Source of the DNA: Leptospira sp. 96542
GTDB taxonomy: Bacteria > Spirochaetota > Leptospiria > Leptospirales > Leptospiraceae
Assembly: GCA_029310945.1 (NCBI GenBank)
Contig: JARJFC010000056.1
Span: 1 to 19,860 of the forward strand
Direction of reading: 5' to 3'
Length of the DNA stretch: 19,860 nt
The stretch's first letter is position 1, and the number at the start of each line of letters is the position of its first letter. The notes below the pieces were generated by a model, which was given only the letters and a program-made list of their open reading frames with translations, was not told the DNA's origin and made no database searches. Both the position numbers and the translations under genes were made by a program. Positions 1 through 6,970 of the stretch are shown here, piece by piece.

Positions 1-317
1 TGAGTAGCATCTAGAGATTTTAATTCTAAAATATTCCTATTCTTTCTTATTTCTGATTGAATGTCAAAATCTAAGTTTTTTAAACTAATTTGCGAAAGAA
101 ATTCATTTAGAATATTTTCTGATTCAGCTAACCATGCTTTATCTAAAGACTTTTTATTTAAATTATAAAAGAGATTCAACGATCTAAATGTTTCGATTTC
201 TAATAAAATAGAACTAAATTTTCTATCATTTGAATTGAAGATTTCCAAATATTTTTGAAAATTATCTTCCGAGTAAAAGATGTTTAATAAGAAACTGCTA
301 TCGATATATAATGCCAA
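1..317 (-). CDS. PIN-domain toxin, VapC-like (3' end outside window)
   Basis: This is the toxin half of a toxin-antitoxin pair, probably a PIN-fold RNase. Reading on the minus strand from a TTG at 317, two bases after the antitoxin stop, the frame is open to the window edge for about 105 codons. The N-terminus MALYIDSSFLLNIFYSED has the first PIN acidic residue (Asp6), and the last visible residues, ELKSLDATH, match the conserved third acidic motif of the family. About 25 to 35 residues and the own attC site should lie beyond the left edge. No ATG fits before the conserved PIN start, so the TTG start is my choice. Family assignment is fairly safe; the RNA target is unknown. Confidence 0.72.
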   Translation of the reverse strand, partial: MALYIDSSFLLNIFYSEDNFQKYLEIFNSNDRKFSSILLEIETFRSLNLFYNLNKKSLDKAWLAESENILNEFLSQISLKNLDFDIQSEIRKNRNILELKSLDAT

Positions 318-319
318 AA

Positions 320-619
320 TTAACTTCTCTCTTCATTATATATTGATTTCCAAGTTTTAGATATATCTTCTTTTGATAGTCCTTTGAAAGTTCTAGATTT
401 AGGTATTTTTACAGTTTTGAATTTTTTAGCTGGTATGATTGAATTATTTTCAGTTGATTCCTTAATGTATAATTCGGTTTTGTTTTGAATGGCCGAAAAT
501 TTTTTAATTTCGGCAATAGGATTGTTCCTATCTAAAATAAGAATCGTTTCGCCTTTTTTTACAAATTCGAGGTAACTACTTAAGTTATTCTTTAAATCTT
601 TTATTCCTATTGATTTCAT
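320..619 (-). CDS. Phd/YefM-type antitoxin
   Basis: This 99-residue protein is the antitoxin partner of the PIN toxin directly downstream. Its N-terminus, MKSIGIKDLKNNLSSYLEFVKKGE, followed by TILILDRNNPIAEIKK, is the DNA-binding dimerisation fold of Phd/YefM antitoxins. The C-terminal half is polar and lysine-rich and would be the toxin-neutralising segment. The gene order, antitoxin then toxin with two bases between, is typical. A perfect 8-bp inverted repeat lies between a good -35 and -10 just upstream, which suggests autorepression. No Shine-Dalgarno sequence precedes the ATG, and the -10 lies only six bases upstream, so the mRNA may be leaderless. Confidence 0.8.
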   Translation of the reverse strand: MKSIGIKDLKNNLSSYLEFVKKGETILILDRNNPIAEIKKFSAIQNKTELYIKESTENNSIIPAKKFKTVKIPKSRTFKGLSKEDISKTWKSIYNEERS

Positions 620-625
620 AAGGAA

Positions 626-653
626 ATAGTAGTCACCGGGACTACTAAGTCAA
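626..653 (-). promoter_or_regulatory. Promoter of the Phd/YefM-PIN operon
   Basis: On the minus strand TTGACT (653-648) and TACTAT (631-626) are separated by 16 bases. The -10 ends six bases before the ATG at 619, which predicts transcription starting at or next to the start codon. Confidence 0.55.
627..647. promoter_or_regulatory. Operator-like inverted repeat upstream of antitoxin
   Basis: TAGTAGTC and GACTACTA form perfect 8-bp arms around ACCGG. The repeat fills the space between -35 and -10 of the antitoxin gene, the usual place for Phd/YefM autorepression. The binding protein is inferred. Confidence 0.6.
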
Positions 654-706
654 GTATTTAGTTTTCCTATTTTTTTACTGATTTTAGGACAATTTTAACC
701 CATTAC

Positions 707-868
707 GCATAACGAACTAGCCTTAACGACGTTCCTCGGAGCTGAGCCTACGGAGTAGGCGTTAGCGTCGGCACGTATTCTTGCGTAGCAAGAATCGTGA
801 CGGAGAGGAATGTGTCGCAGACCGAGCGAGGGCTTGTCCCGAAGCGTAGCGTTAAGTCGCTGTTATGC
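707..868. repeat. attC-like site 1
   Basis: Outer arms GCATAAC/GTTATGC; inner arms GCCTTAACG/CGTTAAGTC with one mismatch; next stem GTTCCTC/GAGGAAT; apical hairpins CCTACGGAGTAGG and ATTCTTGCGTAGCAAGAAT. Downstream site of the caspase cassette. Confidence 0.85.
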
Positions 869-878
869 GAAGTCGCAA

Positions 879-2303
879 TTAGAGTAGATTTTCTGGTTCG
901 GTTTTGATGTATTTTTTCTTCATATTATCCATAATATTTTGAAACATTGGATCTAAAATCTGGTGAATGAACATAATGTCAGTTAATTCACTTTTAATAT
1001 CAAAAACTTGATAATTCCATTCGACATTATCTAACTCAGGTTCGTAAGCATCCCAATTAACTTCTAGATATTCAATTTTCGAATAAAATAGTTTTACTTG
1101 CGTTTTAGAAATGAATGGAACTAAATAAATATCAATTTTAGTTAAGTTTGGGAAAAGTGGAGAAAGTTCAATTTTTATTGCTTTGTAATTGAATTCTAAA
1201 TTGGAGGTTACTCTAACAGGAACATTCTTAATAACTTTTGCATTCATTCTCTCTATTCCTGATTTTGAATTCTTTTGGATGGGAACTCGCATGATACGAT
1301 TTTCTTTATTTATGGAAATTAAGAGATCCTTCCCGTTCACATCTAGCCAATTTAATAGCAGTTCGAATTTTGGTAGATGGTCATAAGAATTTAGAATATA
1401 TATATTAAGTTTAAAATACGTAATAATCTCATGGTCAACTTTTGAAGAAAAGTCTATTTCAGCAAAATAATTTATCTTCTCTAATGCTTCTTCTTTTGTT
1501 ACATAATTTAAAGCCTCTGATTTAATGAGATCGATTAATTGTAGATCTTTATTTTGTCCACCGAGTACAGCCTTATTGGCTATTATTTTAGAAATTAATG
1601 TTTCTATATCTTTTGTGATCGTCATGTAGCTTTCTGTGAAATCTGCTTGCGTTACAAAAAAAGGCTTTTGTTGGCCGTGACTTTCGAAATCGTCTGCAAT
1701 GCTATCTATAATGTCTTTATATCGAATTGTTTCACCATTTCTTTGCTTAAATGAACAGAGTAATGATTTGGTAAAAAAGCTATATTCTTCATTTGCGTAG
1801 GATGATTGGTCTGCTTGGCTAGAAAATAAGAAATAGCATTTATGAAATCCGTTTTGATTAGATTTGATAAAATTTGAAATTGTATCAACATCCTTTATAT
1901 AAGAAATTCCTGAATGACATGCATCTACTACTTTAAAATATATATCTGGATTTAATTTTCGTATTAAAATATCGATTTCGGAATTTTGAAATGAGGTCTG
2001 TCTTTTCTTATCTTTTTCATAGTCAGACCAGATATAGTAAAATTCTGATCCATCAAAGTCTCCATGACCTGAGAAATAGAAAAAAATCTCAGTGATTTTT
2101 TTTCCATGATATTTAGTAAGAAAGGTTACTAATGAATGTTTATCCTCTAGACAAGAGGTCTTCTCTCCATTAAGTATTAAAATATCTTCATACATTTCCG
2201 ACTTCATGGCTAACTGATGAATTAATTTGAGATCGTTATTAGAAGCTGGTAATTTAGTAATATTTTTGTAATTACTTATTCCAATCAATACAGCTATTTT
2301 CAT
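879..2303 (-). CDS. Caspase-like (peptidase C14) protein
   Basis: This 474-residue protein begins with a caspase-fold domain at about residues 1-215. MKIAVLIGISNYKNITKLPAS is the typical first strand, FYFSGHGD carries the catalytic His80, and VVDACHSG carries the catalytic Cys129. Both dyad residues are intact, so an active cysteine protease is expected. The C-terminal 250 residues contain no motif I recognise; they may be a sensor or substrate-binding region. Such prokaryotic caspases often serve as proteolytic effectors in antiviral or cell-death systems, but here no sensor gene shares the cassette. The ATG at 2303 has AGGA eight bases upstream. The stop is 10 bases before site 1, and only 35 bases separate the start from site 2, so it probably depends on read-through or on a promoter in the site. 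Confidence 0.85.
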   Translation of the reverse strand: MKIAVLIGISNYKNITKLPASNNDLKLIHQLAMKSEMYEDILILNGEKTSCLEDKHSLVTFLTKYHGKKITEIFFYFSGHGDFDGSEFYYIWSDYEKDKKRQTSFQNSEIDILIRKLNPDIYFKVVDACHSGISYIKDVDTISNFIKSNQNGFHKCYFLFSSQADQSSYANEEYSFFTKSLLCSFKQRNGETIRYKDIIDSIADDFESHGQQKPFFVTQADFTESYMTITKDIETLISKIIANKAVLGGQNKDLQLIDLIKSEALNYVTKEEALEKINYFAEIDFSSKVDHEIITYFKLNIYILNSYDHLPKFELLLNWLDVNGKDLLISINKENRIMRVPIQKNSKSGIERMNAKVIKNVPVRVTSNLEFNYKAIKIELSPLFPNLTKIDIYLVPFISKTQVKLFYSKIEYLEVNWDAYEPELDNVEWNYQVFDIKSELTDIMFIHQILDPMFQNIMDNMKKKYIKTEPENLL

Positions 2304-2337
2304 TTTTTAATCCTATATTTATATTTTTTGCGATTTC

Positions 2338-2500
2338 GCATAACGAACTAGACTAACCGACGTAGGCTGGCCCTGAGTCCCGGAACGGGACGTTAGGGAC
2401 TGGAACGAGACTTGCGTAAGCAAGGTGAGTGCCAGAAGCCTATGTGTCGCAGACCGAGCGAGGCCTCGTGCCGAAGCGAAGCGGTTAGTCGCTGTTATAC
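2338..2500. repeat. attC-like site 2
   Basis: Outer arms GCATAAC/GTTATAC, which belong to two different cassettes; inner arms GACTAACCG/CGGTTAGTC perfectly paired; next stem GTAGGCT/AGCCTAT; apical hairpin GTCCCGGAACGGGAC. Downstream site of the PIN/antitoxin cassette. Confidence 0.85.
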
Positions 2501-2541
2501 GACGTTTTTTTGTTAATAAAAAATTGATGATTTGGAAAGAT

Positions 2542-2736
2542 TTATTGTTTGAGATTTTCCATAGCAAGTTTGCTGATTTCTTTTACAGAGTTTTTTTCCC
2601 AAAGATTTTTTCTCCACTTTGTATAATCGAATTTTTCTCCCTGAATTAATGCGAAAAACCTTTCTGCATCAACAATGTCCATGTTTTTCAATAATAAGTT
2701 CATTCCTTCTACTCTAAGTTCTGTATCGGTTTTCAT
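2542..2736 (-). CDS. Small protein, putative antitoxin of PIN toxin
   Basis: This 64-residue protein starts inside the stop of the upstream PIN gene (ATGA overlap), so the two are translationally coupled. It is polar and mostly helical in appearance (VEGMNLLLKNMDIVDAERFF, later KFDYTKWRKNLWEK), without membrane segments or signal peptide. Small partners of this kind, encoded directly after a PIN gene, are usually its antitoxin; that role is inferred from position. There is no obvious DNA-binding motif. The order toxin then antitoxin is reversed relative to standard VapBC. Confidence 0.65.
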   Translation of the reverse strand: MKTDTELRVEGMNLLLKNMDIVDAERFFALIQGEKFDYTKWRKNLWEKNSVKEISKLAMENLKQ

Positions 2737-3185
2737 AATTCCTCCAGGATACTTACAAATTCAATTGGATTTATCAAAATGATGCTATTAATTAATTCGG
2801 ATTTTTTTAAAATTCCTCTGTCTGTAGTTAGAAAGTAATCACATTTTTCAGAGATTGCACATGCAATGTGTAAAGCATCTAATGATTTTAGACCGAGTGA
2901 AGAAATGGATTCAGCATTTTTTAATATTTCATCATTTTCTACGACTCTAGTTACAGATAATTCTTCCCATTTTTCAATTGCTATTTGTTTATCTAAATAA
3001 GGATTTTGATCATTCTCAAACTTTAAAATGTATGACCAAATTAATTCAATTTGTTTGTTTTTGATGGCATCCTGTACGAAGAGTTTGGCCAAGGATTCAA
3101 TTTTAATTTTGATGTCATCTTGATTGTCGTATGGACGATTAAAGCAACAATTGTCTAAATAAACTCTATATTTTCTTTTACTCAT
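2733..3185 (-). CDS. PIN-domain toxin (toxin-first TA pair)
   Basis: This 150-residue single-domain PIN protein is a probable RNase toxin. VYLDNCCFNRPYDNQ supplies the first acidic residue (Asp11), SYILKFEND the second (Glu57), LGLKSLDALHIACA the third (Asp103), and FLTTDRGIL the fourth (Asp122), so the metal site looks complete. It overlaps the downstream small gene by four bases. It has 212 bases of own upstream sequence up to site 3, far more than its neighbours, with a promoter-like TTGAGA/TACTGT pair and a palindrome. The ATG at 3185 has no strong Shine-Dalgarno (TTTCCTTGATTTATG). Confidence 0.8.
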   Translation of the reverse strand: MSKRKYRVYLDNCCFNRPYDNQDDIKIKIESLAKLFVQDAIKNKQIELIWSYILKFENDQNPYLDKQIAIEKWEELSVTRVVENDEILKNAESISSLGLKSLDALHIACAISEKCDYFLTTDRGILKKSELINSIILINPIEFVSILEEL

Positions 3186-3230
3186 AAATCAAGGAAAGTC
3201 GCTACTCTACAGAGTTTTAGTTCTGAAATA

Positions 3231-3245
3231 GTAAACCTAGGTTAC
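3231..3245. promoter_or_regulatory. Operator-like palindrome upstream of PIN gene
   Basis: GTAAACCTAGGTTAC is a near-perfect palindrome (one extra A in the left arm). It touches the 3' edge of the predicted -10 of the PIN/antitoxin pair. Autoregulation is inferred. Confidence 0.35.
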
Positions 3246-3272
3246 AGTATCCTTGTAATAAATTGATCTCAA
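3244..3272 (-). promoter_or_regulatory. Candidate promoter of PIN/antitoxin pair
   Basis: On the minus strand TTGAGA (3272-3267) and TACTGT (3249-3244) are spaced by 17 bases. In AT-rich DNA such matches can arise by chance. Confidence 0.4.
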
Positions 3273-3396
3273 GCTTTATTTTGAGTAAATAAAGTCGGAA
3301 TTCGGGAAAGATTTAGAGAAGTTTTGTAAAATTTGAGTATATTTGGTATTTTTTTAAACCTCTGAATCAATCTTAGAACTAGTTTTAAAAAATGTC

Positions 3397-3556
3397 GTAT
3401 AACGAACCAGCTACCCGACGTAGGCTGACCCTGAGCCTTTAGGCGTTAGGGACTGGAACGACACTTGCGTAGGCAAGGGGAGTGCCAGGAAGCCTATGTG
3501 CCGAAGGCCAAGCGAGGGCGCAAGTCCCGAAGCGAAGCGGGTGGCGTATGTTATGC
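3397..3556. repeat. attC-like site 3
   Basis: Outer arms GTATAAC/GTTATGC; inner arms GCTACCCG/CGGGTGGC with a wobble, unlike any other copy but still paired; next stem GTAGGCT/GCCTAT; short apical hairpin GCCTTTAGGC. Downstream site of the two-gene membrane/lipoprotein cassette. Confidence 0.83.
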
Positions 3557-3566
3557 GCAGTAGCCA

Positions 3567-4523
3567 TCATTTAGCTATATTTATTTTATATTTATCTTGA
3601 GGTAAAATTATTAGAAAGTGATTATTATCACAACCATCAAAATTTTTATAATTTAATACGACTCTAAAGTAAAAGGTTCCAGAATTGTTAAACTGTTTAT
3701 AGATTTTTGTTTCTTGGTTGGTATTGATTTCTTCAAGAATAAATTGAAAGTTCTCATCATTTGATATTTGAAGAATATAACTGTCAAATTTTCCTGCTTT
3801 ATTTTTTTCCAATGTATTTAGTTCAATAGTATTTCCACATTTCTCATTTTTGTCATAAAATGCTGGTTCAATAATCCCAAAATAGTTCCTATATTTCCAA
3901 TGAAAAAGGATAGATTCGTTTTCAATATAATTTTCTCCATTTTTCGGATTTAAAAATGTAATTTTATCATTAGCATCTGCAATTAGATTGAATATAAGTA
4001 ACCTATCCAAATTTGATTCTGAATTTCCGATTGAACTTGTATTTAGTAGGGCGATGCTTACTAATATAGGTGATATATATTTTAGTAAGTATGTGTATTT
4101 AAGATTCCTAATAATGCCACTTTTGAATAGTAGGATTAGAGGAATTATGATCGCTAAACAATAAATATCAGTAAAGTCAGCGGTTCCTTTAGATAAATTA
4201 AAAAACCATATTTTTCCAGTTAAAAAGTCATTTAATTCTTGATTTAAGTTTAATAAAATAAAAAAGAATGAAATTGAAATAATACTAAAAAATAGAACAT
4301 TTAATTCATTAAATTTATATCTTACTGTAAATGCGCAGAATGAAATAATAGCCGTAAAGAATAGTGGGGTATAAAATAGTCCGATAACATCGCTTATTTT
4401 TCCAGTGAATTCATTATGAAATAAGCTCTTGAAATAGAGATCATTTAGGATCCAAAATATAATTAAAATCAAGGAAAATCTATTTGAAAGTAATTTTGTT
4501 GAAATCAAATCAATATTTCTCAT
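3567..4523 (-). CDS. Polytopic membrane protein with C-terminal exported domain
   Basis: This 318-residue protein is not one I recognise. The first 170 residues hold about five hydrophobic segments (for example LILIIFWILNDLYF, PLFFTAIISFCAFTV, VLFFSIISISFFFILL, CLAIIIPLILLF, and ISPILVSIALL). The remainder is soluble and beta-rich, with a pattern (FLNPKNGENYIENESILFHW, then YILQISNDENFQF and SGTFYFRVVL) reminiscent of a fibronectin-III/Ig-like domain; that is only a resemblance. It overlaps the upstream lipoprotein gene by 14 bases and has GGAAGGAA before its ATG, so the two form one transcription unit within one cassette. Confidence 0.75.
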   Translation of the reverse strand: MRNIDLISTKLLSNRFSLILIIFWILNDLYFKSLFHNEFTGKISDVIGLFYTPLFFTAIISFCAFTVRYKFNELNVLFFSIISISFFFILLNLNQELNDFLTGKIWFFNLSKGTADFTDIYCLAIIIPLILLFKSGIIRNLKYTYLLKYISPILVSIALLNTSSIGNSESNLDRLLIFNLIADANDKITFLNPKNGENYIENESILFHWKYRNYFGIIEPAFYDKNEKCGNTIELNTLEKNKAGKFDSYILQISNDENFQFILEEINTNQETKIYKQFNNSGTFYFRVVLNYKNFDGCDNNHFLIILPQDKYKINIAK

Positions 4524-4959
4524 TTATTTTATTCCTTCCATTTAAAGCTTTATTGATTTCCCAGAATTGGATAGGTTTAAATGTACAGGATGAATATCTT
4601 GTAAGAATGAGTGTTGCAATAAATTCTTTGTCACCTAAATCCGTTTCAATTTCTTGAGTTGGACAAGGCATTAGTTTCAATGATTTCAAGCAATAATCTA
4701 ATGCCTTTTTTTCATAATGTACATTTAATGAACCATTATCACCGCCAATGCGAACCCAAGAATAAGGTTCCCTCTCTTCATTTCCTAGATTTGAGATAGA
4801 ATAGGATCTTGGTGCATTGTATCCACAAGTCAAAGATTTGAGAAAAATAACTTTGGCGATTTGTTTTTCCGCTTCTTTTTTTGTTATAGTGTTAGGGCCT
4901 TTCAAATAATTAGCACAATTCAGAAGTATTAAGAAAACATAGAGATATATTTTTTTCAT
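4510..4959 (-). CDS. Putative lipoprotein
   Basis: This 149-residue protein has the N-terminus MKKIYLYVFLILLNCANYLKG: a lysine-containing start, a hydrophobic core and a lipobox-like LLNC with Cys15, fitting a spirochaetal lipoprotein. The mature part has several further cysteines (CGYNAPRSY, DYCLKSLKLMPC, SSC) and no domain I recognise. It is the first gene of a two-gene cassette and overlaps the following membrane-protein gene by 14 bases. Only 29 bases separate the start from site 4. Confidence 0.75.
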   Translation of the reverse strand: MKKIYLYVFLILLNCANYLKGPNTITKKEAEKQIAKVIFLKSLTCGYNAPRSYSISNLGNEEREPYSWVRIGGDNGSLNVHYEKKALDYCLKSLKLMPCPTQEIETDLGDKEFIATLILTRYSSCTFKPIQFWEINKALNGRNKINEKY

Positions 4960-4987
4960 GTATTTAGTTTAAATTTTTGGCTATTGC

Positions 4988-5150
4988 GCATAACGAACTA
5001 GACTTAACGACGTTCCTCGACCCTGAGTCCCGGAACGGGACGTTAGGGACTGGCACGTAGCTTGCGTATGCAGGCGAGTGACAGAAGAGGAATGTGTCGT
5101 AGACCGAGCGAGGGCGTGTCCCGAAGCGAAGCGTTAAGTCGTTGTTATAT
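4988..5150. repeat. attC-like site 4
   Basis: Outer cores GCATAAC and GTTATAT differ because they come from different cassettes; inner arms GACTTAACG/CGTTAAGTC perfect; next stem GTTCCTCG/GAGGAAT; apical hairpin GTCCCGGAACGGGAC. Downstream site of the small membrane-protein cassette. Confidence 0.85.
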
Positions 5151-5215
5151 GCAGTGCCAGGTTATTGAAAAGATTTTTTTTTGTATTTCTTTAGAATATA
5201 ATTTCATTTCTTAAT

Positions 5216-5698
5216 TTATGTCTTCTCATTGTATAACTTTAGAAGAGTAAAAGAAACATATAAAAGTAAAGCAATTGCCGGTATTGTTAATATCTTTTTA
5301 GCTACTTTTCTTTCTTTATCGCTAAATATATAAATATATGGATTATTTTTATAGCGAGAATCTCTTCCGCCTTTTTTGGTGGAATACTTCCAACTCCCTA
5401 AAAAGAGTGCTATTGCACAAATTATGAATAACTCTATTGTGCTATAAATCCAAATTTCACTAAATATCGAAGGAGCTTGGGCGGTTTCAAATTTTTTATA
5501 GAAAGTAAAAATGATTTTTTGTATGAATGTTAAGATTCCAGAAAAAATAGACGGAATAAATAGAGGTATAAAAATTGTTTGATACAAAGTTAAATATAAC
5601 GATTCTTTTTTGTTTTCTGGATTCGGCATAGCCGCAATAATTTTGAGGCTATATGAAACTACAAAAATGAATGAAAAATAGATGAAGAATGAAATCAT
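5216..5698 (-). CDS. Small membrane protein, unknown function
   Basis: This 160-residue protein has about four hydrophobic segments (FFIYFSFIFVVSYSLKIIAA, IFIPLFIPSIFSGILTFI, ELFIICAIALFLG, and ILTIPAIALLLYVSFTLL). I recognise no family. Its start overlaps the stop of the upstream membrane-protein gene by four bases (ATGA), so the two are co-translated and may form a complex. Confidence 0.65.
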   Translation of the reverse strand: MISFFIYFSFIFVVSYSLKIIAAMPNPENKKESLYLTLYQTIFIPLFIPSIFSGILTFIQKIIFTFYKKFETAQAPSIFSEIWIYSTIELFIICAIALFLGSWKYSTKKGGRDSRYKNNPYIYIFSDKERKVAKKILTIPAIALLLYVSFTLLKLYNEKT

Positions 5699-5886
5699 TT
5701 AGATAACTGGCCTCGAACTAAATAGAATGTTGGTAAGAATAGCAGTATACCAATTGTAAAAGGGAATAAGGAATCCTTTTTATAATTTGAAGCGAAGAAA
5801 TTATAGAAACTTATTATCAAAAAAAGTATAGAAATGGTAAATATTACCATTAAAACTATCTCAAGAATGTTTTTTAAATAAATCAT
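5695..5886 (-). CDS. Very small membrane protein, unknown function
   Basis: This 63-residue protein is almost entirely hydrophobic, with two segments (ILEIVLMVIFTISILFLIIS and FTIGILLFLPTFYLV). It is preceded by a strong ribosome binding site, AAGGAGATAGG, seven bases before the ATG, which supports real translation. It overlaps the downstream membrane-protein gene by four bases. The pair has 118 bases upstream to site 5, so an own promoter is possible, although I see no convincing one. Confidence 0.65.
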   Translation of the reverse strand: MIYLKNILEIVLMVIFTISILFLIISFYNFFASNYKKDSLFPFTIGILLFLPTFYLVRGQLSK

Positions 5887-6005
5887 TTTTACCTATCTCC
5901 TTAAATTGAAAAAACTAACCAACTCTTTCGCAGACAGAAATGTTGATTTGATAATGACCGACTCTCCAAGTAGTAATCGTAAAGTTATAAGGTTACTGGC
6001 ATTGC

Positions 6006-6166
6006 ATATAACGAACTAGCCTTAACGACGTAGGCTGACCCTGAGTCCCAACGGGACGTTAGGGACTGGAACGACACTTGCGAATGCAAGGGGAGTGCCA
6101 GAAGCCTATGTGTCGCAGACCGAGCGAGGCCTCGTGCCGAAGCGAAGCGTTAAGGCGCTGTTAGTC
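6006..6166. repeat. attC-like site 5
   Basis: Outer cores ATATAAC and GTTAGTC; inner arms GCCTTAACG/CGTTAAGGC perfect; next stem GTAGGC/GCCTAT; apical hairpin GTCCCAACGGGAC. Downstream site of the cassette with the gene at 6325. Confidence 0.85.
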
Positions 6167-6324
6167 GCAGTTTTTTATGTAAATCAATTTAGTTATCTTA
6201 AATTAGTATTTTTTCTCAAATGACTTATTGAAATTAAAACTATTGGTAAATTATATATTTGTTACAATTTGAAAATAAGTAGGCTACTTTATTAATTTTC
6301 GATAGCTTAGTTCTGATATATTTA

Positions 6325-6723
6325 TTAATTTTCTTGTTCCAATTCAAAATAGAAATAAGAAGGTTCGATGCTTGGGTAATTAAAGATTTTTGTAACTTCC
6401 TTGTATCGGTTACATTTCAGATGAATCATATATTTTGATTCTTTTGACCAAGTTATTTCAGAGAGGTCTAATATTCCTTCTTCTACATTGACCTTTCGGC
6501 GATAAATGATCCTTTTTGGATCTGGATTAAATGCGACACCTTTTATTTGGAGCAAATTAAAGTAAACATCACATTCTCCTGAATATTTAGAGTAATAAGT
6601 TTGTGAATTAATATTGTGTTTAATAAAAACGTTATTCTGTATTCGCATTATGCCATCACACGAATAAATAAATATAAATGCTAAGCTAGGTAATATTTTA
6701 ATTATTTCTTTATGAATAAGCAT
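6325..6723 (-). CDS. Putative lipoprotein
   Basis: I chose the ATG at 6723 (132 residues), because MLIHKEIIKILPSLAFIFIYSCDG is a signal peptide ending in a spirochaetal-type lipobox (IYSC). A longer frame starts at 6789 (154 residues), only 17 bases from the attC core, with a lysine-rich stretch before the signal peptide; neither start has a clear Shine-Dalgarno. The mature part (residues about 25-132) is soluble and has no domain I recognise. About 155 bases between stop and site 5 hold nothing evident. Confidence 0.65.
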   Translation of the reverse strand: MLIHKEIIKILPSLAFIFIYSCDGIMRIQNNVFIKHNINSQTYYSKYSGECDVYFNLLQIKGVAFNPDPKRIIYRRKVNVEEGILDLSEITWSKESKYMIHLKCNRYKEVTKIFNYPSIEPSYFYFELEQEN

Positions 6724-6807
6724 TGGATATTTTTTAAAAGAAAAAAATAATATTTCTCTTGGAGTTGATTCTTTTTTTTTATTTAGCATATGAAATTAAA
6801 AAATTGC

Positions 6808-6970
6808 GACTAACGAACTAGCCTAACCGACGTAGGCTGGCCCTGAGTCCCGGAACGGGACGTTAGGGACTGGAACGACACTTGCGCAAGCAAGGGGAGT
6901 GCCAGAAGCCTATGTGTCGCAGACCGAGCGAGGCCTTGTGCCGAAGCGAAGCGTTAAGGCGCTGTTATGC
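6808..6970. repeat. attC-like site 6
   Basis: Outer cores GACTAAC and GTTATGC; inner arms GCCTAACCG/CGTTAAGGC are imperfect, the least well paired of the set; next stem GTAGGCT/AGCCTAT; apical hairpin GTCCCGGAACGGGAC. Downstream site of the cassette with the lipoprotein at 6965-7588. Confidence 0.83.

Noticed and set aside
707..868. tRNA-like cloverleaf in the branched sites
   Set aside because: Too long, no T-loop GTTCGAATC or anticodon arm of standard form; the branching is explained by the attC-like fold.
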